Positions 1-11,701 of a stretch of 64,000 bases of DNA are shown here, in pieces. A program made the position numbers and the translations under genes. The stretch is from an uncultured Spirochaetales bacterium (GTDB lineage Bacteria > Spirochaetota > Spirochaetia > Sphaerochaetales > Sphaerochaetaceae). Where the stretch lies: positions 107,828-171,827 of the forward strand of contig CALXKL010000005.1 of NCBI GenBank assembly GCA_944388965.1, given 5' to 3'. Positions within the stretch are counted from its first letter, which is position 1, and every line of letters starts with the position of its first letter. The notes beneath the pieces were generated by a model that saw only the letters and a list, made by a program, of their open reading frames with translations, ran no database searches and was not told where the DNA came from.

Positions 1-2
1 GA

Positions 3-731
3 AACATAGGGGCCAGATGGAAGACCGAGGAGGTCGTCAGGTGCGCATCGGACCATGGGATCGCAATCCGCATCGGACTCAATTCGGGCTCTCTTCCGAG
101 AGGATATGAAGGGGAGAGGAAGGAGGACATCATGGTCTCCTCGGCCCTTGAGTACCTCTCCTGGTTCGAGGGATGGGGATTCGACAACACCGTCGTGTCC
201 CTGAAGAGCTCCGACATCGAGACGACAATCCTGGCCAACGAGAAGCTCGCCAGCCAGTGCGATGTTCCGATACATCTTGGTGTCACCGAGGCCGGAGGCG
301 TCGTCTCGTCCAGCATCCGCAGCACATATGCCTTCTCGCGCCTCTTCGACAGGCACATCGGCGACACGATGCGCGTGTCCATCACCGGAAGCATCGAGGA
401 CGAGGTCCATGCCGGAGTCGAGATCCTGCGTGCAATGGGCATGAGGAAGGGCGGAGTGCGCATCGTCTCATGTCCCCGCTGCGGACGCCACAGCTTCGAC
501 TCCCAGGGCTTCCTTTCCAGGGTCGAGAACCGTCTGCTTGCCGTGGACAAGGACATCACCGTCGCAATCATGGGCTGCCAGGTCAACGGACCGGGCGAGG
601 CGAAGAACGCCGATGTCGCCATAACCGGAATCGGCAACAAGGTCTTCCTGTACTACCAGGGAGAGCTCTACAAGGACGTCGACGAGGCGGATGGCGAGGA
701 GGAGCTCTTCGCCCTGATAGACAGGCTCTGA
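3..731 (+). CDS. ispG: (E)-4-hydroxy-3-methylbut-2-enyl-diphosphate synthase, C-terminal part
   Basis: Partial gene open at the left edge; the reading frame runs from base 3 ([10 protein letters not shown]...) and 242 residues are visible. IspG converts methylerythritol cyclodiphosphate to HMBPP in the MEP isoprenoid pathway, using a [4Fe-4S] cluster. The visible part holds the end of the TIM-barrel domain ([11 protein letters not shown]) and the whole C-terminal ferredoxin-reductase-like domain with the cluster ligands CPRCGR and [10 protein letters not shown]. The start lies outside the window. The stop is 5 nt before uvrA, so the two are probably co-transcribed. An internal ATG at 132 opens a shorter frame, but homology continues upstream of it and it is not the true start. 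Confidence 0.95.
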   Translation, partial: NIGARWKTEEVVRCASDHGIAIRIGLNSGSLPRGYEGERKEDIMVSSALEYLSWFEGWGFDNTVVSLKSSDIETTILANEKLASQCDVPIHLGVTEAGGVVSSSIRSTYAFSRLFDRHIGDTMRVSITGSIEDEVHAGVEILRAMGMRKGGVRIVSCPRCGRHSFDSQGFLSRVENRLLAVDKDITVAIMGCQVNGPGEAKNADVAITGIGNKVFLYYQGELYKDVDEADGEEELFALIDRL

Positions 732-736
732 CGGCG

Positions 737-3558
<2,822 letters not shown>

Positions 3559-3562
<4 letters not shown>

Positions 3563-6500
3563 GGAGATTGGCCGCTGTGACGATCATTGTCTTCACCTGC
3601 CTTTGTGCATCCTTTGCGCAGGGCGAGGCGGCCTATTTCATCAGGAACGCGGATGACGAGACGATACTCTCCATGGCCGAGGTCCGTGGACTCGATACGG
3701 GACTGTCCATCCAGCGTCTTCGCAGCATGCTTCTCGAGAGCGTGGAGGAGGGCGGGATCGACTCGCAGATCGTCCAGGAAGAGTCGTCGTATTCCCTCGA
3801 GATAGTCCACGCCGACGGCATGGACGTGACGGACGGCGGACTTGTCATGCTCTCCGGCGACGTCGAGGTCGCCTTCACGAGCCAGGAGGACGGGACCCGG
3901 CGCCGGCTCATGGCAGAGAGGATGCTGCTCGACCCACAGGCCGGAAGACTCAGCGCATACGGCGGCGTGACGTACGAGGACGGCGAGGAGGAGGGTGGCA
4001 TGGGCACCATCAGCGCCGACATCGTGACGTATCTGTATGAATCCGGCGATCTCATGGTATCCGGTGGCACGACCACGACCGAGAGGAAGAACAACGAGGA
4101 CGAGGAGGTCACCTTCTACACCACCGGGAATCTGCTGAATTACCGCAGTCAGGACCAGGGAATGTTCTTCTCCCACGGTTACCTGACCTCGAACCCCGAT
4201 ACGGCGTATTCTTCGATAACGGCTGAAAACCTCGCACTGCTAGAGGGAGGCGACATGTTCATGACCAATGCCTACCTCTCCATAGGAAGGGTTCCGCTGC
4301 TCTATCTGCCGGCCTTCTTCTATCCCGGCAGCAGACTCGTCATGAACCCCGCCTTCGGCTTCCGCTCGGACAGGGGCATGTTCGTGTCGACCACGACCGA
4401 GGTGTTCGGAACCTATCCTGGATTCTCCGAAGCGGAGGAGAGCTCCTTCGCCTCCATATTGAGAAGCGGCTCGGACAGCCCGATGGTGTCCAACGGCCTC
4501 TACTATGAAGAAGGGGAGAGCGAGAGCGCGTTCGCCCGCTGGGCGATGGAGAGCGAGAGCTACCTGGCCCTGCTGGCGGACGTATACCAGTATTCGGGGA
4601 TGCTCGTCGGATTCGACACGCTGGTAAAGCCCGTCGACATGCTCTCAATCGGATCGAACACCGCCTTCATCCTGTCTCCCGACGTTCCATATTACGACAG
4701 GAACCTGCGCTACTATTCCATCAACGAGGCAAGTCTTTCCTCATCCTTCGGGACAATCGACTTCTCCCTTCCACTGTACTCCGACCCGTATGTACTCAGA
4801 TCCTATGGAAACAGGCTCACCAGCTTCTCCATAGATTCGGTCTTCGGAGCCCATCAGACATTCCCGAGCACGTATTCCACGACGATGACGAGCTATGATG
4901 CGCTTCTTTCCGGATCCCTGCGCCTTCCTTCGAAGTACACAGGAGACCTCATCGGTTCGCTGCGTCTTTCGTCGATCAGGGCGAACGCGTCCTTCGACTG
5001 GGATGCGGACGAGATGGAGTACATCATAAGCGACATAACGCTTCCATCGTTCACCTTCACGATGTCAGGTCATCTGTTCCGATTCGAGCATGAGAAGGAC
5101 GAGAGGACGGAAAATGAGGCCGGACGACCCGATGTCGGCGACATGTTCATCCTCTCCGATCCTCTGCTCTACGACATGTATGTCCTCGAGCCGAGGCGTA
5201 GCGCGCTCTCGTCGAGCGACGAGTGGGGGATATCCCTTTCATACAGCATCACCGAACGCTTCAGGAACGACTTCGAGATCGACCAGAGCGGCGAGGAATG
5301 GAGGAGCGAGGACCAGGAACTCAGTTCCGACTCATCGCTTAGACTGGATCTGGAAGGGCTCATGGGCAGGTGGTTCTCGTTCACGCAGTCCCTGACGCCG
5401 TCTTACAGATACGACTACGACCAGAGCGCCGACGAGGAGAGGGAGAGCCGATTCTCGCTGCTTTCCACCACGAAGGCCTCGATCCCCGTCGCGGGAATCG
5501 AATACGAGTTCAGCACCTATCTGTACAGATGGCAGGAGGAGAAGACTCTGGATTCCCATGAGAAGGACGAGATCCATTACAGGTTCGACCGCGACAACGT
5601 GCGCACCCACAGCCTCTCGTTCTCAAAAAGCTTCGGCGACATCGACGGCTACGGCCGCCTGACCCCGTCCCTGAAGTACACGCTTCCTCCACTTGCCGGA
5701 TCGCTGGAGCCCCGTCTGGGCTACAGGGTCGGACCTCTGACCACGTCGTTCAGCTGGAGATTCCTGGAAGACGAAAAAGACGGAGGCTATGAGAGCGAGG
5801 ACGTGAGATTCTCCCTCGCCCTGGCATTCGACAATCTGACCTTCAGCTTCAGCGGGCTCTACGAGAGCGCCGACAGGGAAGGCGGGAGGTTCATCGATCC
5901 GTTCAGCTTCGATGCGTCGCTGTCTCTGAGGACAGCCGACAGGAGGTTCTCATATACACAGTATCTTGAATGGGATGCGTTGGACGGCGGCAGGCGTGAC
6001 GTGGTCGAAAGCCTCAGGAGCGTGCTCTCGATCCCGTATGTCGACTTCACGCTGAACTTCACGACTCTGGAGGACAGGCTGGAGGCCGACTATTTCGAGC
6101 TGAGGGTGGACGTAGATGACGTCGACCTCTATGCCTGGCACAACCGAATCCATGTGGGGCTGCTTCTCGACGGAAGGCTGCGCTACGACTTTCTCAATCC
6201 ATATTCCTCTTCCCTCAGCCTGAAGGCCGGCCTTACGTTCTCGATCGCCGAGTTCCTGGACCTCTCGCTTGCATTGACAACGACCAACAATGGTTTCTAT
6301 CGTTATCTGGACGACGAGGGGACGTTCTCCTTCCCGCTGATGTGGGAGGACCTGCTCAGGTCCTTCGACTTCTTCGGCGAGGGCAGGTCCTCGACCCAGT
6401 TCAACATGGAGGCCTTCGACATAGAACTTGTCCACTACATGGGCGACTGGGATCTCCATCTGAGGTACACGGCTTCTCTGGAGAGCATCGGAAGGGACTA

Positions 6501-6624
6501 CCGCTGGGTGCCGACCTTCGCGGTCTATCTGAGATGGAACACGATCCCCGATCTCAAGGTCGACCGTACGTGGTCGAGTTCCGACGGTACATGGAGACAG
6601 TCGGACAGCCTCTATTCGGATTAG
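3559..6624 (+). CDS. lptD: LptD-type outer-membrane assembly protein (OstA family)
   Basis: A 1021-residue exported protein. Residues 1-22 are a signal peptide (MRRLAAVTIIVF..., cleavage after ASFA). Residues about 75-200 look like the OstA/LptA-type beta-jellyroll (VMLSGDVEVAF, RRLMAERMLLDPQAGRLSAYGGVTYEDG), followed by the hallmark of the LptD barrel entry, VPLLYLPAFFYPGSRLVMNP. The remaining 700 residues alternate aromatic and polar residues as in a large beta-barrel. In proteobacteria LptD inserts LPS into the outer leaflet. Treponema has an LptD-like protein next to uvrA although it lacks classical LPS, and this locus appears to be its counterpart. The start overlaps the uvrA stop (ATGA). 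The lipid substrate cannot be told from sequence. Confidence 0.85.
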
Positions 6625-6639
6625 AGGCGAAGGAGCAGC

Positions 6640-7575
6640 ATGACGGTATTCTTCAACGACGGAGACGAAATGGCGAAGGTCCTCGGGATAAACGATGCAA
6701 ACGTGCCGTATCTCGAGTTCCTGCTCTCCAGCACACTGACCACCCGCGGCAACCAGCTGACAATCGAGGGCGGGGATGAGCGTATCAAGGATTTCTTCTC
6801 ACATCTTGCTCGGCTCGCATCGACGCGGCAGGAGCCTTTCGCCGAGAACGAGCTCTACATGGAGTGGTGCTCGCTGAAGGACGGACAGGGGGACCCCGTC
6901 CACCAGTACGATCTGGTCGTGGCATCCCGTTCCGTCTGGCCCAAGAGCCGCAGACAGAAGGAGTATGTGGCCGCCCTTTTCGAAAAGCAGGTCGTATTCG
7001 CCACAGGGCCTGCCGGTACGGGGAAGACCTTCCTCGCGATCGCCTATGCCCTGTCGCAGGTGCTTTCCGGAAGGAGCCAGAAGCTCGTGCTCACAAGACC
7101 TGTCGTCGAGGCCGGAGAGAGCCTGGGCTTCCTGCCCGGCGACCTGTCGCAGAAGCTCAATCCATACCTCAGACCTCTGTATGATGCCATGGAGTACTTC
7201 ATTCCACCGGCCCAGATACGGAGAATGGAGGAGGCCGGACAGATAGAGATCAGTCCGCTGGCCTATATGAGGGGGCGCTCGCTGAACAGGAGCATAGTCC
7301 TCCTGGACGAGGCTCAGAACACGACCAGGGGCCAGATGAAGATGTTCCTCACAAGACTCGGAGAGGACAGCAAGGCGGTCATAACGGGTGACCTGACGCA
7401 GATAGATCTTCCCAAGCGGACCCAGAGCGGTCTCGTGCATGCCCTCGGCATCCTCCATGACATCGAGGGGCTTGCTGTGGTACAATTCAGGTCGGCCGAC
7501 ATCATAAGGTCACGTCTTGTGAAAGCGATAATCGACTGCTACCAGGACGAGGAGGAGAGGGACTGGAATGATTAG
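6640..7575 (+). CDS. phoH: PhoH-family ATPase
   Basis: PhoH-like protein of 311 residues, a P-loop ATPase associated with RNA metabolism and usually found beside ybeY. The N-terminal part (about residues 1-110) is the family's variable nucleic-acid-binding extension (VPYLEFLLSSTLTTRGNQL). The ATPase domain carries Walker A GPAGTGKTFLA and Walker B SIVLLDEAQN with the following TTRGQMKMFLTRLG motif. The start ATG has AAGGAG 4 nt upstream (gaaggagcagcATG). The last 8 nt overlap the next gene, so translation of PhoH, the HD phosphodiesterase and YbeY is likely coupled; this order (phoH, pgpH, ybeY) is common in bacteria. Confidence 0.95.
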   Translation: MTVFFNDGDEMAKVLGINDANVPYLEFLLSSTLTTRGNQLTIEGGDERIKDFFSHLARLASTRQEPFAENELYMEWCSLKDGQGDPVHQYDLVVASRSVWPKSRRQKEYVAALFEKQVVFATGPAGTGKTFLAIAYALSQVLSGRSQKLVLTRPVVEAGESLGFLPGDLSQKLNPYLRPLYDAMEYFIPPAQIRRMEEAGQIEISPLAYMRGRSLNRSIVLLDEAQNTTRGQMKMFLTRLGEDSKAVITGDLTQIDLPKRTQSGLVHALGILHDIEGLAVVQFRSADIIRSRLVKAIIDCYQDEEERDWND

Positions 7576-9769
7576 CACGAGCCCGTTGATCACCAGCGGA
7601 AGCGGGAAGTACCCGGTGAGGACCGTGTTGCTCCTCGTCGTCCTCTTCCTCATCAACGTCGGCCTGGGGCTTGTCATACCCATCCTGAGCATGTCGAACT
7701 CCCTGATCACCGTCGAGCTGCTGTACGACTATCAGCCGGGGATGCTGTCCAACGAGGATGTGATCGCCCCGTACGACATCTCCTTCGAGGACGAGATCGC
7801 GACGCGCCAGCTGAAGGAACGCAATGCACACGACGTCCTTCCCCGTTTCGTCTATTCGATGGCCGAATCGATGAGGATCAGCTCCCGTCTTGATTCCCTC
7901 GTTTCGGCGCTCGGGTCAGGAGACGACATGCTTGCCGACTTCGGATTCGACACGGAGCTTTCCTCACGGTGGAACGCTCTTGATGACGAGGAGCAGGTGA
8001 AGGTCCGTCTCCTGCTCTCCGATGCCGTGCGCCATTTCCTCTACGTCGGCGTGTTCGACTCGGACGAGCTGGCACAGGTCGCCCAGGAGGGCTACGAGAC
8101 GGTATCGGCCTCTCTTCCCGCGACATACGACTACAGGATGAAGGACACTGTGCTCGACATCGATGATGCTGTCTCGAAGGCGTTCCTCTCCGACAGGCTG
8201 ATCGGGTTCCTGCAGGGCTATGACGTCGCCCTCACCGCAGATGCCTTCTCCGTCCTGTATGCGCTTGTCGACATGATCGTGGAGGCCAATGTCCACTACG
8301 ACGCACTTGCGACGCAGGAGCTCAGACAGGAGGCCATGGATTCGACTCCCGTCGTGATGGCACAGATACATGAAGGCGACTATATCCTGCGCTACGACAC
8401 GATAGTCACGGAGCAGGCGCTTCAGACGATTGCGAAGATCAACGGCATCACCGTAGACGTCTCGTTCATGCAGATGGTCGGCCGCTTCATGTTCCTGTCC
8501 GTGATCCTCTACGTCGCGCTGTATTTCATCCGCTCGTTCATCGAGCGCAAGTACAGGGTCCTGGTCTATACGTTCATCTTCATGATCACGATGGCCCTGA
8601 TGCTGGTCCTCAGCTATCTGTCAACATTCTTCTTCAGACATATGGAGGGAGCCGTCGACCAGGTTCTGCCTTTCCTCTTCCTTCCTCTGCTGATGTGCCA
8701 GCTGACGAACCGCAAGAGGGTTGGATTCCTGTGCGGAGCGGTCTATGCCTGCTTCATACTCTTCTTCCCGACCACCGATCTGATCACGTTCTTCTATCTG
8801 ATCTTCAGCATAGAGATATCGCTGCTGATGATGCGCTTCTCTGTCGCCAGACTGGACATGATCTACCAGGGCTTCTACACGGCGCTTGCCAACATCTTCA
8901 TCGCGCTTGCCTTCCACTTCATCGCGGACAAGCCCCTGATATACCTGATCCAGGAGGTCTTCGCCATAGCGGTGAACGTCGCCATAACCTATATGGCCAT
9001 ATCCCTTCTGCTTCCGCTTCTTGAGCACTTCCTCAACATCCCGACCGTCTTCCGCCTCCATGAGCTCAGCAGCACCGACAGCCCTGTGCTCGTCAGGCTC
9101 CGCAGCCAGGCCATCGGCACATACAACCACTCGATGAACGTCTCCGACATGGCATACAACGCCGCCAAGGAGATCGGTGCCAACGCCGAGCTTGCGAAGG
9201 TCGGCGGTCTTTATCACGACATCGGCAAGGCCGACCATCCCGAATACTTCATCGAGAACCAGGCCGGAGGGCCGAATGTCCATGACGACATGAAGTACAC
9301 GCTCTCTGCGGCGGTCATCAAGAGCCATGTCAAGCTGGGTGTGGAGAAGGGCAAGGAGGTCGGGCTTCCCCAGGAGGTCCTCGACATCATCGACCAGCAT
9401 CATGGAAACGACATAATATCGTACTTCTACAACAAGGCCATGGAGGAGGCCAAGGCCTCACGCACCCCTGTCCAGGTCAATGAGGAGGACTTCCGCTACA
9501 CCTCCGACATCCCACAGACCAAGGAGGCCGGTATCGTCATGCTCGCCGACTGCTTCGAGGCCGCATCCAGGACGCTCAAGAAGCCGACAACTCTGCGCTA
9601 TGAGAAGCTCTTCACTTCCATACTCGTGGGCAAGATGAACGGAAACCAGCTCGACGAGTGCATGCTCTCCATGGCCGAGATAGAGAAGATCAAGCGCGTG
9701 TTCGTACATCAGGCCTTCGGGCGTGACCATATGAGAATCCAGTATACGAAGGATGAGGACAATGCTTGA
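7568..9769 (+). CDS. pgpH: 7TM-HD phosphodiesterase, PgpH type
   Basis: A 733-residue membrane protein of the 7TMR-HDED/HD family. One N-terminal membrane segment (about residues 18-42) precedes an extracytoplasmic domain (about 55-295), then a block of hydrophobic helices (about 300-495) and a cytoplasmic HD domain. The HD residues are visible: H521 in YNHSMNVSDMA and H550-D551 in GLYHDIGKADHPEYF, with further metal-binding candidates at IIDQHHGND. PgpH proteins hydrolyse the second messenger c-di-AMP; whether this organism makes c-di-AMP cannot be told here because no cyclase gene lies in the window. The start overlaps phoH by 8 nt, and the end overlaps ybeY by 17 nt. Confidence 0.92.
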   Translation: MISTSPLITSGSGKYPVRTVLLLVVLFLINVGLGLVIPILSMSNSLITVELLYDYQPGMLSNEDVIAPYDISFEDEIATRQLKERNAHDVLPRFVYSMAESMRISSRLDSLVSALGSGDDMLADFGFDTELSSRWNALDDEEQVKVRLLLSDAVRHFLYVGVFDSDELAQVAQEGYETVSASLPATYDYRMKDTVLDIDDAVSKAFLSDRLIGFLQGYDVALTADAFSVLYALVDMIVEANVHYDALATQELRQEAMDSTPVVMAQIHEGDYILRYDTIVTEQALQTIAKINGITVDVSFMQMVGRFMFLSVILYVALYFIRSFIERKYRVLVYTFIFMITMALMLVLSYLSTFFFRHMEGAVDQVLPFLFLPLLMCQLTNRKRVGFLCGAVYACFILFFPTTDLITFFYLIFSIEISLLMMRFSVARLDMIYQGFYTALANIFIALAFHFIADKPLIYLIQEVFAIAVNVAITYMAISLLLPLLEHFLNIPTVFRLHELSSTDSPVLVRLRSQAIGTYNHSMNVSDMAYNAAKEIGANAELAKVGGLYHDIGKADHPEYFIENQAGGPNVHDDMKYTLSAAVIKSHVKLGVEKGKEVGLPQEVLDIIDQHHGNDIISYFYNKAMEEAKASRTPVQVNEEDFRYTSDIPQTKEAGIVMLADCFEAASRTLKKPTTLRYEKLFTSILVGKMNGNQLDECMLSMAEIEKIKRVFVHQAFGRDHMRIQYTKDEDNA

Positions 9770-10223
9770 ATACGACGTCATCTATGAAGAGGACGGTTTT
9801 GAGGATAGGGCTCCCGAAAAGCTCGTAAGACGCGTCCTTGACACCATCTGCCCTGAAATACTGTGCGAAGGTACGTTCTCGGTGAGCTTCGTATGTGAAG
9901 AGACCATCCACAGGGAGAACCTGGCCTACAGGGGGATAGACTCGGCGACCGACATCCTGACATTCGCGCTCGACGACTGTCAGGAGGAGTTCGTGACGTG
10001 TGGCGACGATCCCAGGGAATGGGGCGACATCCTAATCTGTCTGGACAGGATGGAGGACAACGCCCGCGAATTCGGCGTCCCGGCGCGCGAAGAGCTCATG
10101 AGGCTCCTCATTCATGGAGTCCTGCACCTGAGTGGAATGGACCACCAGACCAACGACTTTGCATCGGAGCCCATGCTGATCCGTCAGGAGACGCTTTTGC
10201 AAAGCATGGGAAATATGGTATAA
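9753..10223 (+). CDS. ybeY: Endoribonuclease YbeY
   Basis: YbeY (156 residues from ATG 9753, or 153 from ATG 9762) is a zinc-dependent protein involved in 16S rRNA 3' maturation and ribosome quality control. The metal-binding motif HGVLHLSGMDH near residues 120-130 is intact, and the upstream ATDILTFAL and GDILICLDR segments match the family. Both possible starts lie inside the 3' end of the HD phosphodiesterase gene; a GAGGA at 9755 sits too close to the second ATG, while AAGG directly precedes the first, so the start is undecided. Its place behind phoH and the HD gene is the usual one. Confidence 0.93.
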   Translation: MRTMLEYDVIYEEDGFEDRAPEKLVRRVLDTICPEILCEGTFSVSFVCEETIHRENLAYRGIDSATDILTFALDDCQEEFVTCGDDPREWGDILICLDRMEDNAREFGVPAREELMRLLIHGVLHLSGMDHQTNDFASEPMLIRQETLLQSMGNMV

Positions 10224-10234
10224 GTGCGTTCGTT

Positions 10235-11110
10235 ATGACAATCGAGGAACTCAAGAAGGACAAGCCCTGGGTCAAGAGGGGCACTGTCGTGTTCATGTCG
10301 GATTTCGGCACCGTCGATGGTGCCGTCAGCGCTATGCACGGAGTCGCCGACGAGGTCGACCATGGTCTCAGACTCGAGGACCTTACTCACGAGATTCCGC
10401 AGTTCAACATCTGGGAGGCGAGCTACAGGCTCATCCAGGCGATGACCTACTGGGCCCCCGGAACCGTCTTCGTCTGTGTCGTCGACCCCGGTGTCGGCTC
10501 GGATAGGGAGTCCGTCGCGGTGCTCACGAAGTCCGGGCATGTGGTCGTCACCCCTGACAACGGCACACTGACCCATGTCGAGCGCGAGGTTGGCATTCTC
10601 GAAAGAAGAAGGATCTCCGAAGCCGTCAACAGGCTCAAGAACAGCCAGCGCAGCTACACCTTCCATGGTCGCGACGTCTATGCATACACCGGTGCAAGGC
10701 TTGCGGCCGGAATCATCTCGTTCGACGAGGTGGGGCCTCTGCTCGAGCGGCGTCCCGTCATGCTCCATGTTCAGGACAGCGTGATAAAGGACGGCTACAT
10801 ATACGGATCTATCGACATTCTCGACACGAGATACGGCTCTCTGTGGACCAACATCAAGGACACCATGCTCGAGGAGTACGGCATAGGGTACGGAGACGAT
10901 GTCGAGGTCACGATAAGCTACCGCGGCCGCATTGTCTACGGCTATGTGCTCAAGCTGTGCAGGAACTTCACTGAAGTCGAGAAGGGAGAGGCCCTCGTGT
11001 ACGTCAACAGCCTTCTGAATGTCGGCATCGCTGTCAACCAGGGGTCTTTCGCACAGGAATACGGAATCGGTACAGGCGAAGGCTGGCTGATCCGTCTTGG
11101 AAGAGGATAA
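10235..11110 (+). CDS. SAM hydrolase (SAM hydroxide adenosyltransferase, DUF62 family)
   Basis: A 291-residue member of the chlorinase/fluorinase superfamily whose common bacterial members hydrolyse S-adenosylmethionine to adenosine and methionine. Family blocks seen: FMSDFGTVDGAVSAMHGV at the N terminus, VFVCVVDPGVGS, VTPDNGTL, the FHGRDVYAYTGARLA block and the C-terminal OB-like domain starting near SLWTNI. I chose the ATG at 10235, 11 nt after the ybeY stop; the frame is open much further upstream but only inside ybeY. No clear Shine-Dalgarno precedes it. The next genes encode an ECF transporter, so the hydrolase may work with an imported nucleoside or amino-acid-related compound, which is inference from position only. 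Confidence 0.88.
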   Translation: MTIEELKKDKPWVKRGTVVFMSDFGTVDGAVSAMHGVADEVDHGLRLEDLTHEIPQFNIWEASYRLIQAMTYWAPGTVFVCVVDPGVGSDRESVAVLTKSGHVVVTPDNGTLTHVEREVGILERRRISEAVNRLKNSQRSYTFHGRDVYAYTGARLAAGIISFDEVGPLLERRPVMLHVQDSVIKDGYIYGSIDILDTRYGSLWTNIKDTMLEEYGIGYGDDVEVTISYRGRIVYGYVLKLCRNFTEVEKGEALVYVNSLLNVGIAVNQGSFAQEYGIGTGEGWLIRLGRG

Positions 11111-11132
11111 TTCACTCTATTAGGAGGATAGA

Positions 11133-11693
11133 ATGGCAAATCGTAACATCAACTATGTCAAGAGCGTCGTCATCATCGCTATCGGTGCCGCGCTCTACGG
11201 ATTCGGAGGACTTCTCTCCGTGCCCGTGTTCACCAACACCTACCTCAAGCCTGCAATGGCGATCCTTTCGCTCTTCGCAGCCCTCTGGGGACCGGTCGTC
11301 GGAATTCTCGTGGGCTTCATCGGCCACTGCATCACCGACCTCGTCTATGGCCAGATCTGGTTCAGCTGGGCCATCGGAAGCGCGATCGTAGGCGGTCTCA
11401 TGGGCCTCTATCCGAAGGTGACGAAGCACAGCCTCGAGCAGGGTGTCTTCGGCTGGAAGGAAGTCGCCATCAACACCGTCATGGCCCTTGTCGCCAACTT
11501 CGTCGGATACGGCGTCTCCGTCGTCCTCGATGTCATCGCATACGCCGAGCCGTTTGCAAAGACCCTCGTCCAGCAGCAGGTCACGACGGTCTCCAACACT
11601 GTCGTCATCGCTGTCATCGGAAGCGCTCTTCTCCTGCTTGTCGCGAAGAAGTTCTCCTCCAGCATCAGCCTGAGCGAAGACAGGAACGCCTGA
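11133..11693 (+). CDS. ECF transporter S component, UPF0397 family
   Basis: A 186-residue integral membrane protein with about five to six hydrophobic helices. The family block VFTNTYLKPAMAILSLFA, WGPVVGILVGFIGHCITDLV is characteristic of UPF0397 substrate-binding S components. These proteins bind a small vitamin-like substrate in the membrane and join an energising EcfA-EcfA'-EcfT module. The module is encoded 8 nt downstream as one fused protein. A strong Shine-Dalgarno (AGGAGG) precedes the ATG. The substrate is not evident; UPF0397 annotations as riboflavin transporters are by transfer only. The preceding SAM hydrolase is a hint towards a methionine- or adenosine-related compound, not proof. 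Confidence 0.88.
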   Translation: MANRNINYVKSVVIIAIGAALYGFGGLLSVPVFTNTYLKPAMAILSLFAALWGPVVGILVGFIGHCITDLVYGQIWFSWAIGSAIVGGLMGLYPKVTKHSLEQGVFGWKEVAINTVMALVANFVGYGVSVVLDVIAYAEPFAKTLVQQQVTTVSNTVVIAVIGSALLLLVAKKFSSSISLSEDRNA

Positions 11694-11701
11694 GGCGTAC
11701 G

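Noticed and set aside
173..736. N-terminal extension of uvrA by 188 residues
   Set aside because: The extension only overlaps ispG out of frame and has no UvrA homology; ATG 737 gives the normal length.
9998..10234. Upstream extension of the SAM hydrolase frame
   Set aside because: It runs inside ybeY in another frame; family homology begins only after ATG 10235.
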